DNA of 28,811 bases from Synechococcales cyanobacterium 340R_concoct_173_sub (GTDB taxonomy: Bacteria; Cyanobacteriota; Cyanobacteriia; Leptolyngbyales; Leptolyngbyaceae). Positions 1 to 7,718 of the stretch are shown here, piece after piece. Numbering within the stretch: position 1 is the stretch's first letter; every line of letters begins with the position of its first letter. Below the pieces are notes generated by a model. It was given only the letters and a program-made list of their open reading frames with translations. It made no database searches and was not told the DNA's origin. A program made the translations under genes and the position numbers. Location of the stretch: positions 1 through 28,811 of the forward strand of contig JANXNM010000375.1 of the NCBI GenBank assembly GCA_025354065.1, read 5' to 3'.

Positions 1-54
1 TGGCGGATGGCGCGGTTTAGGTACAGCATCGAGATAGAAGGACGTGCTTTCCAT
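1..54 (-). CDS. Possible N-terminus of a gene leaving the window on the left
   Basis: On the minus strand an ATG at 54-52 opens a frame that stays open for 18 codons to the window edge and begins MESTSFYLDAVPKPRHPP. The AT-rich stretch to its right would be a shared upstream region with the divergent desaturase gene. I do not recognise the protein and 18 codons are too few to prove a gene. The rest of 55-392 shows no coding potential I can support. Confidence 0.3.
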   Translation of the reverse strand, partial: MESTSFYLDAVPKPRHPP

Positions 55-392
55 TAGGGGTAGGCTTTCATCGCTCGCCACTCTACTTTGATTTGGAACT
101 ACTGGTAACCTTACGATAGCTGAATTTCTGAGCCATGTTATTATTGTGATATGTGTAGTTGTGTCAAAATCCTTGTGATGACTGTACGTTCGTGTTAATG
201 GCTTGACTTGGACAAATTGCAGCAGTAACTAGTGTAGTCTTGGCCCATAAGTCGTCAATGTTTTCGGGAACTCTGTAACTTAGTTTCAATTCTTGATTCA
301 TCATGAGGACTTATGTTCTTCAATCTCGTTTAGAGAATTTAGTTAAATAATTAAATTATGGGAAAAATCTTCCCTGCCTGTCCTTCAATTAC

Positions 393-1307
393 ATGAAAGA
401 AACCATGACATTGCTGACTCAATCTGACCATCCAATACAAGCAACTGCCCAGCCTTCTGAATCAGATGCCAACTATAAAGCTCCATCTCTCGTAGCCAAT
501 AGTCTTGAACCAGAGAATCAGGCTATCCGATGGCAGGTCGTGGGAAGTACCGTTTTGCTGCATTTAGCACCGTTACTAGCTCTGAACCCTGCTTGGTTCA
601 ACTGGAATGCGATCGGGGTAGCTGTCTTTTTGTATTGGATCACCATTGGCTTGGGGATTTCCATGGGATTCCATCGGATGGCGGCCCATCGCAGCTTCAC
701 GGTGCCAAAGCCGATTGAATATTTTTTGGTCATGTGTGGCACTTTGGCAGGTCAAGGATCCGTGTTGGGCTGGGTTGGTTATCACCGGATGCACCATCTT
801 TATACCGATGAATCTAAAGATCCCCATGACTCTAATCGTGGTTTCTGGTGGAGTCATTTGAGCTGGTTTATGCATGATGTGCCCGACGAAGCTGAGCGAT
901 TGCGCCTGACTAAAGATGTGGCAGGCGATCGGTTTTATCAGTTTTGCCATAAATACCACACCCTGTTACAAGTTGCGCTGGGCGTTGTTTTATACGCTTG
1001 GGGTGGAATGCCGTTTGTGGTCTGGGGCGTTTTTGTGAGGTTGATTGTTGGGTTCCATAGTACTTTCTGTGTTAACAGCGTTTGCCATATGTTTGGCTAC
1101 CGATCGCACAATACCAAAGATACCTCGACGAATAATTGGTGGGTTGCTTTGCTAACTTTTGGCGAAGGCTGGCATAACAACCATCATGCAGTCCAATCTT
1201 CGGCGCGATTTGGTTGGAATTGGTGGGAATTGGATATGGTTTGGATGACGATTAGCTTGCTGGAAAAGCTTGGACTGGCGACTAAAGTCAAGACGAGACG
1301 TATCTAA
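393..1307 (+). CDS. desC: Acyl-lipid/acyl-CoA fatty acid desaturase, delta-9 (DesC) type
   Basis: This is an integral-membrane di-iron fatty acid desaturase of 304 residues that introduces the first double bond into membrane fatty acids. The three histidine boxes are visible: H94xxxxH99 in HRMAAH, H131xxHH135 in HRMHH, and H261xxHH265 in HNNHH. Their spacing is that of the stearoyl/acyl-lipid delta-9 class. Hydrophobic segments lie near residues 47-92, 108-128 and 190-222. The first 45 residues are polar and variable; a second in-frame ATG lies four codons later (405), so the exact start is uncertain by a few residues. The gene stands alone behind a long AT-rich upstream region. Substrate position is inferred from family resemblance; an omega-3 or delta-12 enzyme is less likely. 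Confidence 0.88.
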   Translation: MKETMTLLTQSDHPIQATAQPSESDANYKAPSLVANSLEPENQAIRWQVVGSTVLLHLAPLLALNPAWFNWNAIGVAVFLYWITIGLGISMGFHRMAAHRSFTVPKPIEYFLVMCGTLAGQGSVLGWVGYHRMHHLYTDESKDPHDSNRGFWWSHLSWFMHDVPDEAERLRLTKDVAGDRFYQFCHKYHTLLQVALGVVLYAWGGMPFVVWGVFVRLIVGFHSTFCVNSVCHMFGYRSHNTKDTSTNNWWVALLTFGEGWHNNHHAVQSSARFGWNWWELDMVWMTISLLEKLGLATKVKTRRI

Positions 1308-1530
1308 AGAGTTGTGAGTGATTCCTGGATTCTTGAATTTGATATGTGGTTTACGGTTATGTTTGTAGTCGTAGACCCGCCACTTAAAATCTCAGCTTAA
1401 AAATTTCGGTTGACAAAAGATGCGGGTTAATCAGTCAACCGCCAATCATCCTCTACGATCGCATTTCCCTCAACTGCCTTACCCCAACAAATAGGTTTGA
1501 TATTTCAAAACTCAGCACATCAACGTCTTA

Positions 1531-1913
1531 ATGATTGACCCAGACTGTGGTGGAAAAACAAAGCTAACGGCTGATGATTATATTGAAGGTGCGCCCGAAT
1601 TGTTGGCAAAAATTTCGGCAAGCAATGTTTCGATCGATCTGGGTGATAAGAAAACAGCTTATCAACGGAATGATGTTCTTTGGTTTGGCGAGTTTCGGAA
1701 CAACAGATTGATTGGTTTTATTTGAAAGAGGGACAATATCTTGAATTGTTAGCCGATAAAGATGGCATTACTCGAAGCACGATTTTTCCAGGACTCTGGC
1801 TCGATCGTCCGGCTCTCATCAATGGCAATATGAAACGGGTTAAAACTGTCTTAAAATTAGGAATTGAATCAAAAGAACATAATGATTTTGTTCTAAAACT
1901 AGCTTCAATCTAA
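1531..1913 (+). pseudogene. Truncated, frameshifted Uma2-family (DUF820) endonuclease
   Basis: Two overlapping frames together read as the C-terminal two thirds of a Uma2/DUF820 protein. Frame one carries the family core (GAPELLAKISASNVSIDLGDKKTAYQRNDV). Frame two resumes with VWRVSEQQIDWF and continues through FPGLWLDRPAL to the normal end at 1913. At about 1680 the usual linker between 'NDV' and 'VWRV' (typically QEYI) is missing, and the reading frame changes, which fits a small deletion that is not a multiple of three. The N-terminal third is also absent. An intact Uma2 gene lies at 11349-12011. The residues shown are read directly; the pseudogene call is inferred from family alignment by eye. 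Confidence 0.75.
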
Positions 1914-1936
1914 ACTAAATCGATTGAAAAATCCCC

Positions 1937-2347
1937 CTACTTTTTGAGCGACTGTGTTTCGATCGCAAGTTTAGCGCCCGGAACCCGCCGCACCGCATCC
2001 ATCACCCCGACCACCTTGCCGTGCGTCACCGCTTCATCAGCTCGAATGAGTACCGTTTTTTGGGAATTGTTCATCAGTTGTTCTTGAATACCGCTGCGTA
2101 ATTGGGCAAGATCAATGGTCTTTTTATTCAGGGCGAGATTTCCCCTAGCATCGATCGTTATCACTACAGGAGTCTCTTGATTGACGGCTTTACTGGTCTG
2201 CGCGCCGGGTAAATTCACGGGTAATCCTTCCGATCGGGTTAAGGACAACGTTGACATGATAAAAAACGTCAACAGCGCAAACACCACATCGATCATTGGC
2301 ACAATATTAATTTGAAAGGGTTGATCTGGCTCTTCGGGTAGACGCAT
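1937..2347 (-). CDS. exbD: ExbD/TolR-family biopolymer transport protein
   Basis: A 136-residue protein with the ExbD/TolR layout: a short cytoplasmic N-terminus, one membrane helix at about residues 14-36, and a periplasmic domain. The helix carries the conserved proton-pathway aspartate, D20, in PMIDVVFALLTFF. ExbD works with the ExbB/TolQ channel to pass proton-motive force to TonB- or TolA-type outer-membrane systems. No exbB/tolQ partner lies beside it: the next gene upstream on this strand is a rhomboid protease 85 bp away. The partner must be elsewhere on the genome. Confidence 0.88.
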   Translation of the reverse strand: MRLPEEPDQPFQINIVPMIDVVFALLTFFIMSTLSLTRSEGLPVNLPGAQTSKAVNQETPVVITIDARGNLALNKKTIDLAQLRSGIQEQLMNNSQKTVLIRADEAVTHGKVVGVMDAVRRVPGAKLAIETQSLKK

Positions 2348-2432
2348 AGTAAACCTTACAACTATCAGTAGTCTATATTACCGGACGATTTCCATACTCT
2401 AAGATTTAATGTCACGTCTGATTTAAACAGCA

Positions 2433-3053
2433 TTATGAAACCTTACGATTAAGAGTTGCAATGGTCCAAGCTGCTGCAATTCCGCCCAATAATCCAAACA
2501 AATGGCCTTCCCACGAAATGCCGACTCGAACAGGCAAAATCCCCCAAATCATCCCGCCAAACAGGGCCAAAACTAATAGAGAAATTGCGATCGAACCCAA
2601 GCTGCGCTCAAAATAAGCCCGCGCTACCAGAAATCCAAAATAGCCAAAAACTACACCACTCGCGCCAATATGAACTGTTGCGGCCCCGCCAAATAGCCAC
2701 GTTCCCAGACCACTCGCGATCGCCGTTAAAACGGTCACCGCAATCCATTCGCTGCGATCTCTGGCCATAATCAACCAACTCAAAATAACTAGGGGAAAGG
2801 TATTACTAATTAAATGTCGCCAACTACCGTGCAGAAATGGCGCAAATATAATGCCCTGTAAGCCCAAAATATTTCGAGGCCGAATGCCCAAATTGTTTAA
2901 TGCATTATTCATCAAGCTATTTGCCAATTCGATCGCCCATAATAAAACCACGATACAGACCAGGAGATTTCCCTGCGTTTTAAGTTCTTGAAAGAGTCCG
3001 CTTGCTTCTTGTTGAGCCGAGCCGAATTGGGGCGAGGAGTTGCGTGACGACAT
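2433..3053 (-). CDS. Rhomboid-family intramembrane serine protease
   Basis: A 206-residue six-helix rhomboid. The catalytic serine is S132 in GASG and the partner histidine is H184 in WEGHLFGLLGG. The conserved H80-xxx-N84 of the oxyanion region (SWRHLISNTFPL) is present, so all catalytic residues are intact. Helices fall near 30-48, 85-98, 102-122, 128-146, 152-172 and 184-201. A polar 25-residue N-terminus precedes the first helix. It would cleave substrate transmembrane segments in the plasma or thylakoid membrane; no substrate is evident nearby. It is co-directional with exbD downstream. Confidence 0.9.
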   Translation of the reverse strand: MSSRNSSPQFGSAQQEASGLFQELKTQGNLLVCIVVLLWAIELANSLMNNALNNLGIRPRNILGLQGIIFAPFLHGSWRHLISNTFPLVILSWLIMARDRSEWIAVTVLTAIASGLGTWLFGGAATVHIGASGVVFGYFGFLVARAYFERSLGSIAISLLVLALFGGMIWGILPVRVGISWEGHLFGLLGGIAAAWTIATLNRKVS

Positions 3054-3134
3054 GATGAAATTCCGAGTATATTCTAGTATGACTTTTGATATTGCTAATG
3101 TAGCTTATTCTTTTGAAATCATGGCTTGAAAATC

Positions 3135-4031
3135 ATGGCTCAGAACCCTTCTCCATTATGCCATCCATCATTTGCCATGGGACTTGCCATCTGGGGTTAT
3201 AAAAATTGGTTAGGGACATTCTTCCCTGAAAAAACACCCGCCCAGAATTTTTTGAAACGCTATGGCGATCGCTTTTCTATTGTAGAAGGCAATACGACTT
3301 TCTACTCGATTCCCTCGCCGGAGACAGTTAAACGCTGGAAAACGGAAACTCAGCCGGGATTTAAATTTTTTCCGAAGCTTCCTAAGTCTGTCACTCACAA
3401 TGGTCGCTTGATGCCCTATTTACCCCAAGCCTTTCAATTTCTTGAATTGATGCAGGGATTGGACGATCGATTGGGGGGATTATTTTTGCAATTGCCCCCG
3501 AGTTATAGTGCAGGTCACTTTACCGATTTAGAATTATTTTTATCCACTTGGCGATCGGCGACCCAGGTTCCCTTATTCCTCGAAGTTCGCAATCTTACTT
3601 GGTTTGAAATTTCTTACCGCGATCGGTTAAACCAATTGTTGAGAATTCATCAAATCGATCGTGTCCTGCTCGACATCCGCCCCATTTACAACGCAAACGA
3701 CAGTGCCCAACAATACTCAGCAAGCAGAAAGCCGAATCTCCCACTACAACCGATCGTCACAGCGGGAACAGCATTTGTCAGATATATCAGCCATCCAATC
3801 CGCGATTGTAATACCGAATATTTAATGGAATGGGTGGAACAGGTTGAGACTTGGTTGAATCAGGGGAAAACAGTCTATTTCTTTATGCATTGTCCAGTGG
3901 AGGAGAACTCTCCACAAAATGCTCAATATTTTCAAGACTTACTCGAACGATCGGGCATCAACGTACCGCCGTTACCGTGGAACCTTCTATCCCCGCCCGA
4001 ATTGGAGCAGTTAGAGCTTTTTCCTTCATGA
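3135..4031 (+). CDS. DUF72 domain-containing protein
   Basis: A protein of about 298 residues with the DUF72 signature (TIM-barrel-like family of unknown function, YecE-type). The WGYKNWLGTFFP, VEGNTTFYSIPS and FKFFPKLPKSVTHNGRL blocks are the usual N-terminal family motifs. I chose the ATG at 3135 (MAQNPSP); an in-frame TTG at 3126 would add only three residues. It diverges from the rhomboid gene, with a 81-bp AT-rich gap between the two starts. Biochemical role is unknown; no catalytic claim is made. Confidence 0.85.
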   Translation: MAQNPSPLCHPSFAMGLAIWGYKNWLGTFFPEKTPAQNFLKRYGDRFSIVEGNTTFYSIPSPETVKRWKTETQPGFKFFPKLPKSVTHNGRLMPYLPQAFQFLELMQGLDDRLGGLFLQLPPSYSAGHFTDLELFLSTWRSATQVPLFLEVRNLTWFEISYRDRLNQLLRIHQIDRVLLDIRPIYNANDSAQQYSASRKPNLPLQPIVTAGTAFVRYISHPIRDCNTEYLMEWVEQVETWLNQGKTVYFFMHCPVEENSPQNAQYFQDLLERSGINVPPLPWNLLSPPELEQLELFPS

Positions 4032-4061
4032 TTTTCGCTTGTTGATGTTATGAAAACGGAC

Positions 4062-4715
4062 TTATAAGTACCGACGAATAATGCCTTTGAGAATTTTCAG
4101 AATGGTGGGCGCTTCTATTTTTTCGGTATATTCGGGTGAAAATTCTACTGTTAGGGTGGGCCGATCGGAGCTAATATTTCCGACTTCGCCGCGTACAAAG
4201 GTCCAAGCATCCGCAATCGTATAGCAGCCAAAAATTTCTTGATTATCCTTCCCATCAATCTGAGAGTTTATCCAAGCTGCCGCTAAAAGTTCACCATAAA
4301 GCTGATAAACCGGATCAGAACCTTCAATTCCACGTTTCGTTTCAACCATAACAAAATAAGGCGCTTGAATCCGTCCTGCAATGCTTGGCCCAATCACGCC
4401 ATCTGCGATTCCCTCTAGCTCAAACTGACTATATTGTGCCGATAATGCTATTTCTGCCCATACTTGTAAATTCTCCTCTTCTGCAAGTTGCAACAATGGA
4501 TAAATCGCTTTACACCAGAGCGTTGCTTCATTGAGCAGGTGAACTTGAATAGACTTCAAGGCTTGCTGTAAGTCATCGATATAGCGTTTCTCTCGTTCAG
4601 AGATTTCAGTTTGATCAATGTTAAGCCAATCATGATGAATGCCTGTTCTCTCTGTCAATGTAATATGTCGCTTTAGTGCCGCAAGAGTTAAACTAGACAG
4701 CTTTAGTTTTTCCAT
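4062..4715 (-). CDS. Hypothetical protein with PD-(D/E)XK nuclease-like core
   Basis: A 217-residue soluble protein. Its centre carries D105 in LEGIADGVIG, then E125-T-K127 in FVMVETKRG, then Q138 in VYQLYGELLAA. This order (D ... ExK ... Q in a helix) is that of PD-(D/E)XK restriction-endonuclease-fold proteins and resembles the N-terminal nuclease part of type I restriction R subunits. The first 100 residues are helical and charged. It starts 60 bp downstream of the SbcD-like nuclease on the same strand, which suggests co-transcription. The fold assignment is by motif only and no substrate is known. Confidence 0.6.
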   Translation of the reverse strand: MEKLKLSSLTLAALKRHITLTERTGIHHDWLNIDQTEISEREKRYIDDLQQALKSIQVHLLNEATLWCKAIYPLLQLAEEENLQVWAEIALSAQYSQFELEGIADGVIGPSIAGRIQAPYFVMVETKRGIEGSDPVYQLYGELLAAAWINSQIDGKDNQEIFGCYTIADAWTFVRGEVGNISSDRPTLTVEFSPEYTEKIEAPTILKILKGIIRRYL

Positions 4716-4775
4716 GAATTTCTCTTATCGCTTACCGTATCACTAATGATTTACAGGATTTAGCATTTACAGCGT

Positions 4776-6071
4776 TTAACTAGATTCAGATTTTTCGCTG
4801 GGTTCAGATTTTCCTAAGAGTGTCTCGATGAATTTGTAAAGTTCACCTTCGGGATAGTCCTGTAATTGTAGATCTTTAAGTTCAATTAAACCTTGGGCGA
4901 GTTCGATCGATCGGCTTTTATAGCTGTTGTGGGCCGCGAGAAGATCTGTGAAAATCTCTTGTTCAACATGTTGTCGGCTAGCAGTTTCACCCAAAGGCGT
5001 TTCAAAAGCGAGAGTGTCTACGTTGTAGCGTAGTAAAAAAATAAGGGCGTTAGTTTGAGCTTGTAGTTCTTGTTGAAGGGTTTTCGTGTCGAGATCCAGC
5101 CGATCGAATCCTACGCTGCCTTCAATTCGGAGTTCGACGATCGGTTGGACTTCGGGGTTGATTCTTTTACTCTTGAGCGCGCCTTCAACCAGATCAGTAA
5201 TTTTTCGCGTTACTTCTTCTAAGCTTTCATTGCCCGTGGTTTTGCATTGAAGTCGGACGATCGGGCGCTGTTGATAATCCGTTTTTAGTTCAGCTTTAAT
5301 AATAATTTCGTCATTAATTTGATTGATTTCTACTAAAAATGCTCCACGATCGAAGTCGGCTTCTTGAGTGCTATTGGCTTCCAGAGAACCGGGATTGAAC
5401 ACCCAGCCTTCTTCTTGGTAGCTTTTATGAATGTGGCCCAACGCCAGATAATCAATCCCCGCTTTCTTTAATGGCAGTAATTCAATGTACCGCAATGCGC
5501 CTTGGTAGCGTGCGATTTGGCCTTCGAGTCCATGGTGAAAAAGCATCACGGTAGGACCGTCAAATTTAGGTACGTTATCGATCGCTGTTACCAATGTTTC
5601 AATCATTTTTGGGGCGGATGAACCATACCATTGCGAACCCATGACCCGCACCCCACAAGGTAAGTCGATGTAGCCGCCTACCAGATCTTCTGCATCCCAG
5701 GGTTGATAGACAATTTTGCCATCGATCGCTTCCGGTTCAAGCAAAATCACCAATCCGTCATCGGAGAGATATTTCAGCCAGTTGGTGATAGTTCCGAAGG
5801 GGCGATTGTCGTGATTGCCCTCGATCGCAATTGTAGTGATGCCCGCATCTTTGAGCATTGAAAAGCAGTCTTTGGCTTGATTGAGAATAGCGGGTTGAAT
5901 CGTGCGATGCTCGAACAAATCCCCAGCAATCACCACAAAATCCACCTGGGCCTCAATCGCATGTTTTTTCAATACATCTTTGAGAGCGAGATAAAAGTCT
6001 TTTGTTCGCTCTTTGTTGTCGTAATGATCGAAGCCGAGGTGAATGTCGGCAATATGCAAAAATCGGGCCAT
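4776..6071 (-). CDS. SbcD/Mre11-like DNA repair exonuclease (metallophosphoesterase)
   Basis: A 431-residue calcineurin-like phosphoesterase. All metal-binding motifs of the Mre11/SbcD family are seen: D9-x-H11 (ADIHLG), GD51LFEHR, GN86H87DN, H179H180G, and GH213-I-H215. A C-terminal region of about 180 residues rich in charged helices follows and would serve as capping/partner-binding domain. Mre11/SbcD nucleases process DNA ends and hairpins with an SbcC/Rad50 ATPase. No sbcC lies next to it. Instead the downstream neighbour is a PD-(D/E)XK-like protein, and argJ lies 58 bp upstream on the same strand. Confidence 0.85.
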   Translation of the reverse strand: MARFLHIADIHLGFDHYDNKERTKDFYLALKDVLKKHAIEAQVDFVVIAGDLFEHRTIQPAILNQAKDCFSMLKDAGITTIAIEGNHDNRPFGTITNWLKYLSDDGLVILLEPEAIDGKIVYQPWDAEDLVGGYIDLPCGVRVMGSQWYGSSAPKMIETLVTAIDNVPKFDGPTVMLFHHGLEGQIARYQGALRYIELLPLKKAGIDYLALGHIHKSYQEEGWVFNPGSLEANSTQEADFDRGAFLVEINQINDEIIIKAELKTDYQQRPIVRLQCKTTGNESLEEVTRKITDLVEGALKSKRINPEVQPIVELRIEGSVGFDRLDLDTKTLQQELQAQTNALIFLLRYNVDTLAFETPLGETASRQHVEQEIFTDLLAAHNSYKSRSIELAQGLIELKDLQLQDYPEGELYKFIETLLGKSEPSEKSESS

Positions 6072-6129
6072 GGTGGATACGATCGGGTTAATACCTTTGA
6101 ACTATATCCTGATTATTGGGTTGTTGATT

Positions 6130-7440
6130 CTAAGTTGTATATTCAGCATTGATTTTCACGTAGTCGTAACTCAGGTCGCAGCCCCAAGCCGTGCCTTTTC
6201 CGGGGCCGCTGCCGACGGACAATGCAATGATCACTGGATAATTTACGGATTGACCTGAGGTTTGTTCATCTCGTCCGGGGACAGGACTATTGCAATCGGC
6301 TGTTTTTGGGTTTGAGATTGTGCTGATGGCCGATCGTTCGACTAAATAAGCATTTGCGCCTGTTCGATCGAATTCTAAAGGCTGCCCATCTTTGATCAAT
6401 TGATATTCTCCCAACCGAATTTCCAATTGATCCTGGTCAAAGGGCACCCCAGCACGTCCGGCGGCTCCCGCAATGCGGCCCCAATTGGGATCACGGCCAT
6501 AGATTGCGGCCTTGGTGAGAGACGATCCCGCTACGGTTTTGGCGATTTGTCGAGCGGCGATGTTGTTGAGCGCTCCCGTGACTTGGACTTCGATTAAACA
6601 GGTTGCGCCTTCCCCGTCGCGTGCAATAGATTTGGCCAGATAGCGACAAACCTCGGTCAACATGGCTTCGAGCCGTTCCCCGTCTGCATTCATCGCGGTG
6701 ATGACGGGCGTGCGGGACTGACCATTGGCCAACGCAATCAACGAATCATTGGTGCTGGTGTCGCCATCTACGGTGATTTGGTTAAAGCTTTTATTGGCGG
6801 CGCGGGTGAGCATGTCTTGCCAGAGATGGGGCGAGACGGCAGCATCACAGGTGACAAAGGACAGCATCGTAGCCATATTTGGATGGATCATGCCAGATCC
6901 CTTAGCAATGCCGCCGATGCGCACAGGCCGATCGCCGATTTTCATTTCCAGGGCGATCGTTTTAGTGACCAGATCGGTGGTAACGATCGATCGGGCTGCA
7001 TCCTCAGAACCTGTCTCACTCAACGCCGCAACCGCTTGAGGAATGCCAGATCTCAGCGCGTCCATGCGAATCCGTTGGCCAATTACACCCGTGGAGGCCT
7101 GTAAAATTAGTTCGGGGGAAATGTTGAGTGCTTTGGCCAGAATGTCGGCGCTTTCAACTGCATCAGCCCAGCCTTGTTTTCCGGTGCTAGCGTTGGCTTG
7201 GCCTGCATTACACAAAATTGCGCGAGCGTAGGGTTTGGCCTTTAAATTGTGGCGGCAAATATCAATACAGGCAGCGCGAACATGGCTAGTAGTAAAGACT
7301 CCGGCTGCGATCGCGTCTACATCGGACACAATTAGCGCTAAATCCGGTAACCCCGAGGGCTTGAGTCCGGCGGTGATGCCAGCGGCCCGAAATCCTTTTG
7401 GAGCCGTCACGCCCCCCGCAACAATCTGCCAGTCTGCCAT
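6130..7440 (-). CDS. argJ: Bifunctional ornithine acetyltransferase / N-acetylglutamate synthase
   Basis: A 436-residue ArgJ that recycles the acetyl group from N-acetylornithine to glutamate in arginine synthesis. It is made as a precursor that cuts itself before a threonine nucleophile, here T191 in HPNMATML, preceded by the conserved KGSGMI. The C-terminus SGPGKGTAWGCDLSYDYVKINAEYTT is canonical. Between GANAYLVERS and the final strand there is an extra polar segment at residues 369-400 that many ArgJ proteins lack. The ATG at 7440 gives the usual N-terminus. It appears to lead a three-gene minus-strand set with the SbcD-like and PD-(D/E)XK genes. Confidence 0.95.
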   Translation of the reverse strand: MADWQIVAGGVTAPKGFRAAGITAGLKPSGLPDLALIVSDVDAIAAGVFTTSHVRAACIDICRHNLKAKPYARAILCNAGQANASTGKQGWADAVESADILAKALNISPELILQASTGVIGQRIRMDALRSGIPQAVAALSETGSEDAARSIVTTDLVTKTIALEMKIGDRPVRIGGIAKGSGMIHPNMATMLSFVTCDAAVSPHLWQDMLTRAANKSFNQITVDGDTSTNDSLIALANGQSRTPVITAMNADGERLEAMLTEVCRYLAKSIARDGEGATCLIEVQVTGALNNIAARQIAKTVAGSSLTKAAIYGRDPNWGRIAGAAGRAGVPFDQDQLEIRLGEYQLIKDGQPLEFDRTGANAYLVERSAISTISNPKTADCNSPVPGRDEQTSGQSVNYPVIIALSVGSGPGKGTAWGCDLSYDYVKINAEYTT

Positions 7441-7586
7441 GCTAATCTCCCTCTCAACAGCTAGAGCTACGGCATTCCGTATTGCCCCGAAACGCCATTA
7501 TATCAAGCGACTGCCGCGATTCTGGAATGGGAATGAGAAGAAGTTAAAACAATAAAATCGTAAGCAATAAAATTTAAACAATAAAA

Positions 7587-7616
7587 AAGGGAGGGTCGCC
7601 TTCGCAACTCCCCCTT
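7587..7616 (-). terminator. Rho-independent-type terminator for the PDH E2 gene
   Basis: Read on the minus strand, a GC-rich hairpin (AAGGGGGAG ... CTCCCTT arms with an inner TTGCG/CGA helix) is followed directly by a TTTTTTATT tract at 7588-7580. It lies about 100 bp past the E2 stop. The arms contain mismatches but the U-tract is strong. Confidence 0.7.
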
Positions 7617-7660
7617 ATCATCAGGGTGCATCTACTGAACACAGTATGCCACGTTTGTGG

Positions 7661-7679
7661 TGAGGGGTCACACCCCTCA
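7661..7679. other. Perfect 8-bp palindromic hairpin downstream of PDH E2
   Basis: TGAGGGGT and ACCCCTCA form a perfect 8-bp stem around a 3-base CAC loop, 40 bp past the E2 stop codon. No T-tract follows on either strand, so it is more likely an RNA 3'-end stabiliser or processing structure than a terminator. Function is inferred only. Confidence 0.5.
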
Positions 7680-7718
7680 GTTAAAATTCATTAAAACTTC
7701 ATCGAAAATAGATATTTG

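Noticed and set aside
7441..7718. Possible small gene or riboswitch between argJ and the PDH E2 gene
   Set aside because: The gap holds two hairpins, one with a T-tract on the minus strand, consistent with E2 3'-end structures; no conserved riboswitch pattern or coding frame seen.
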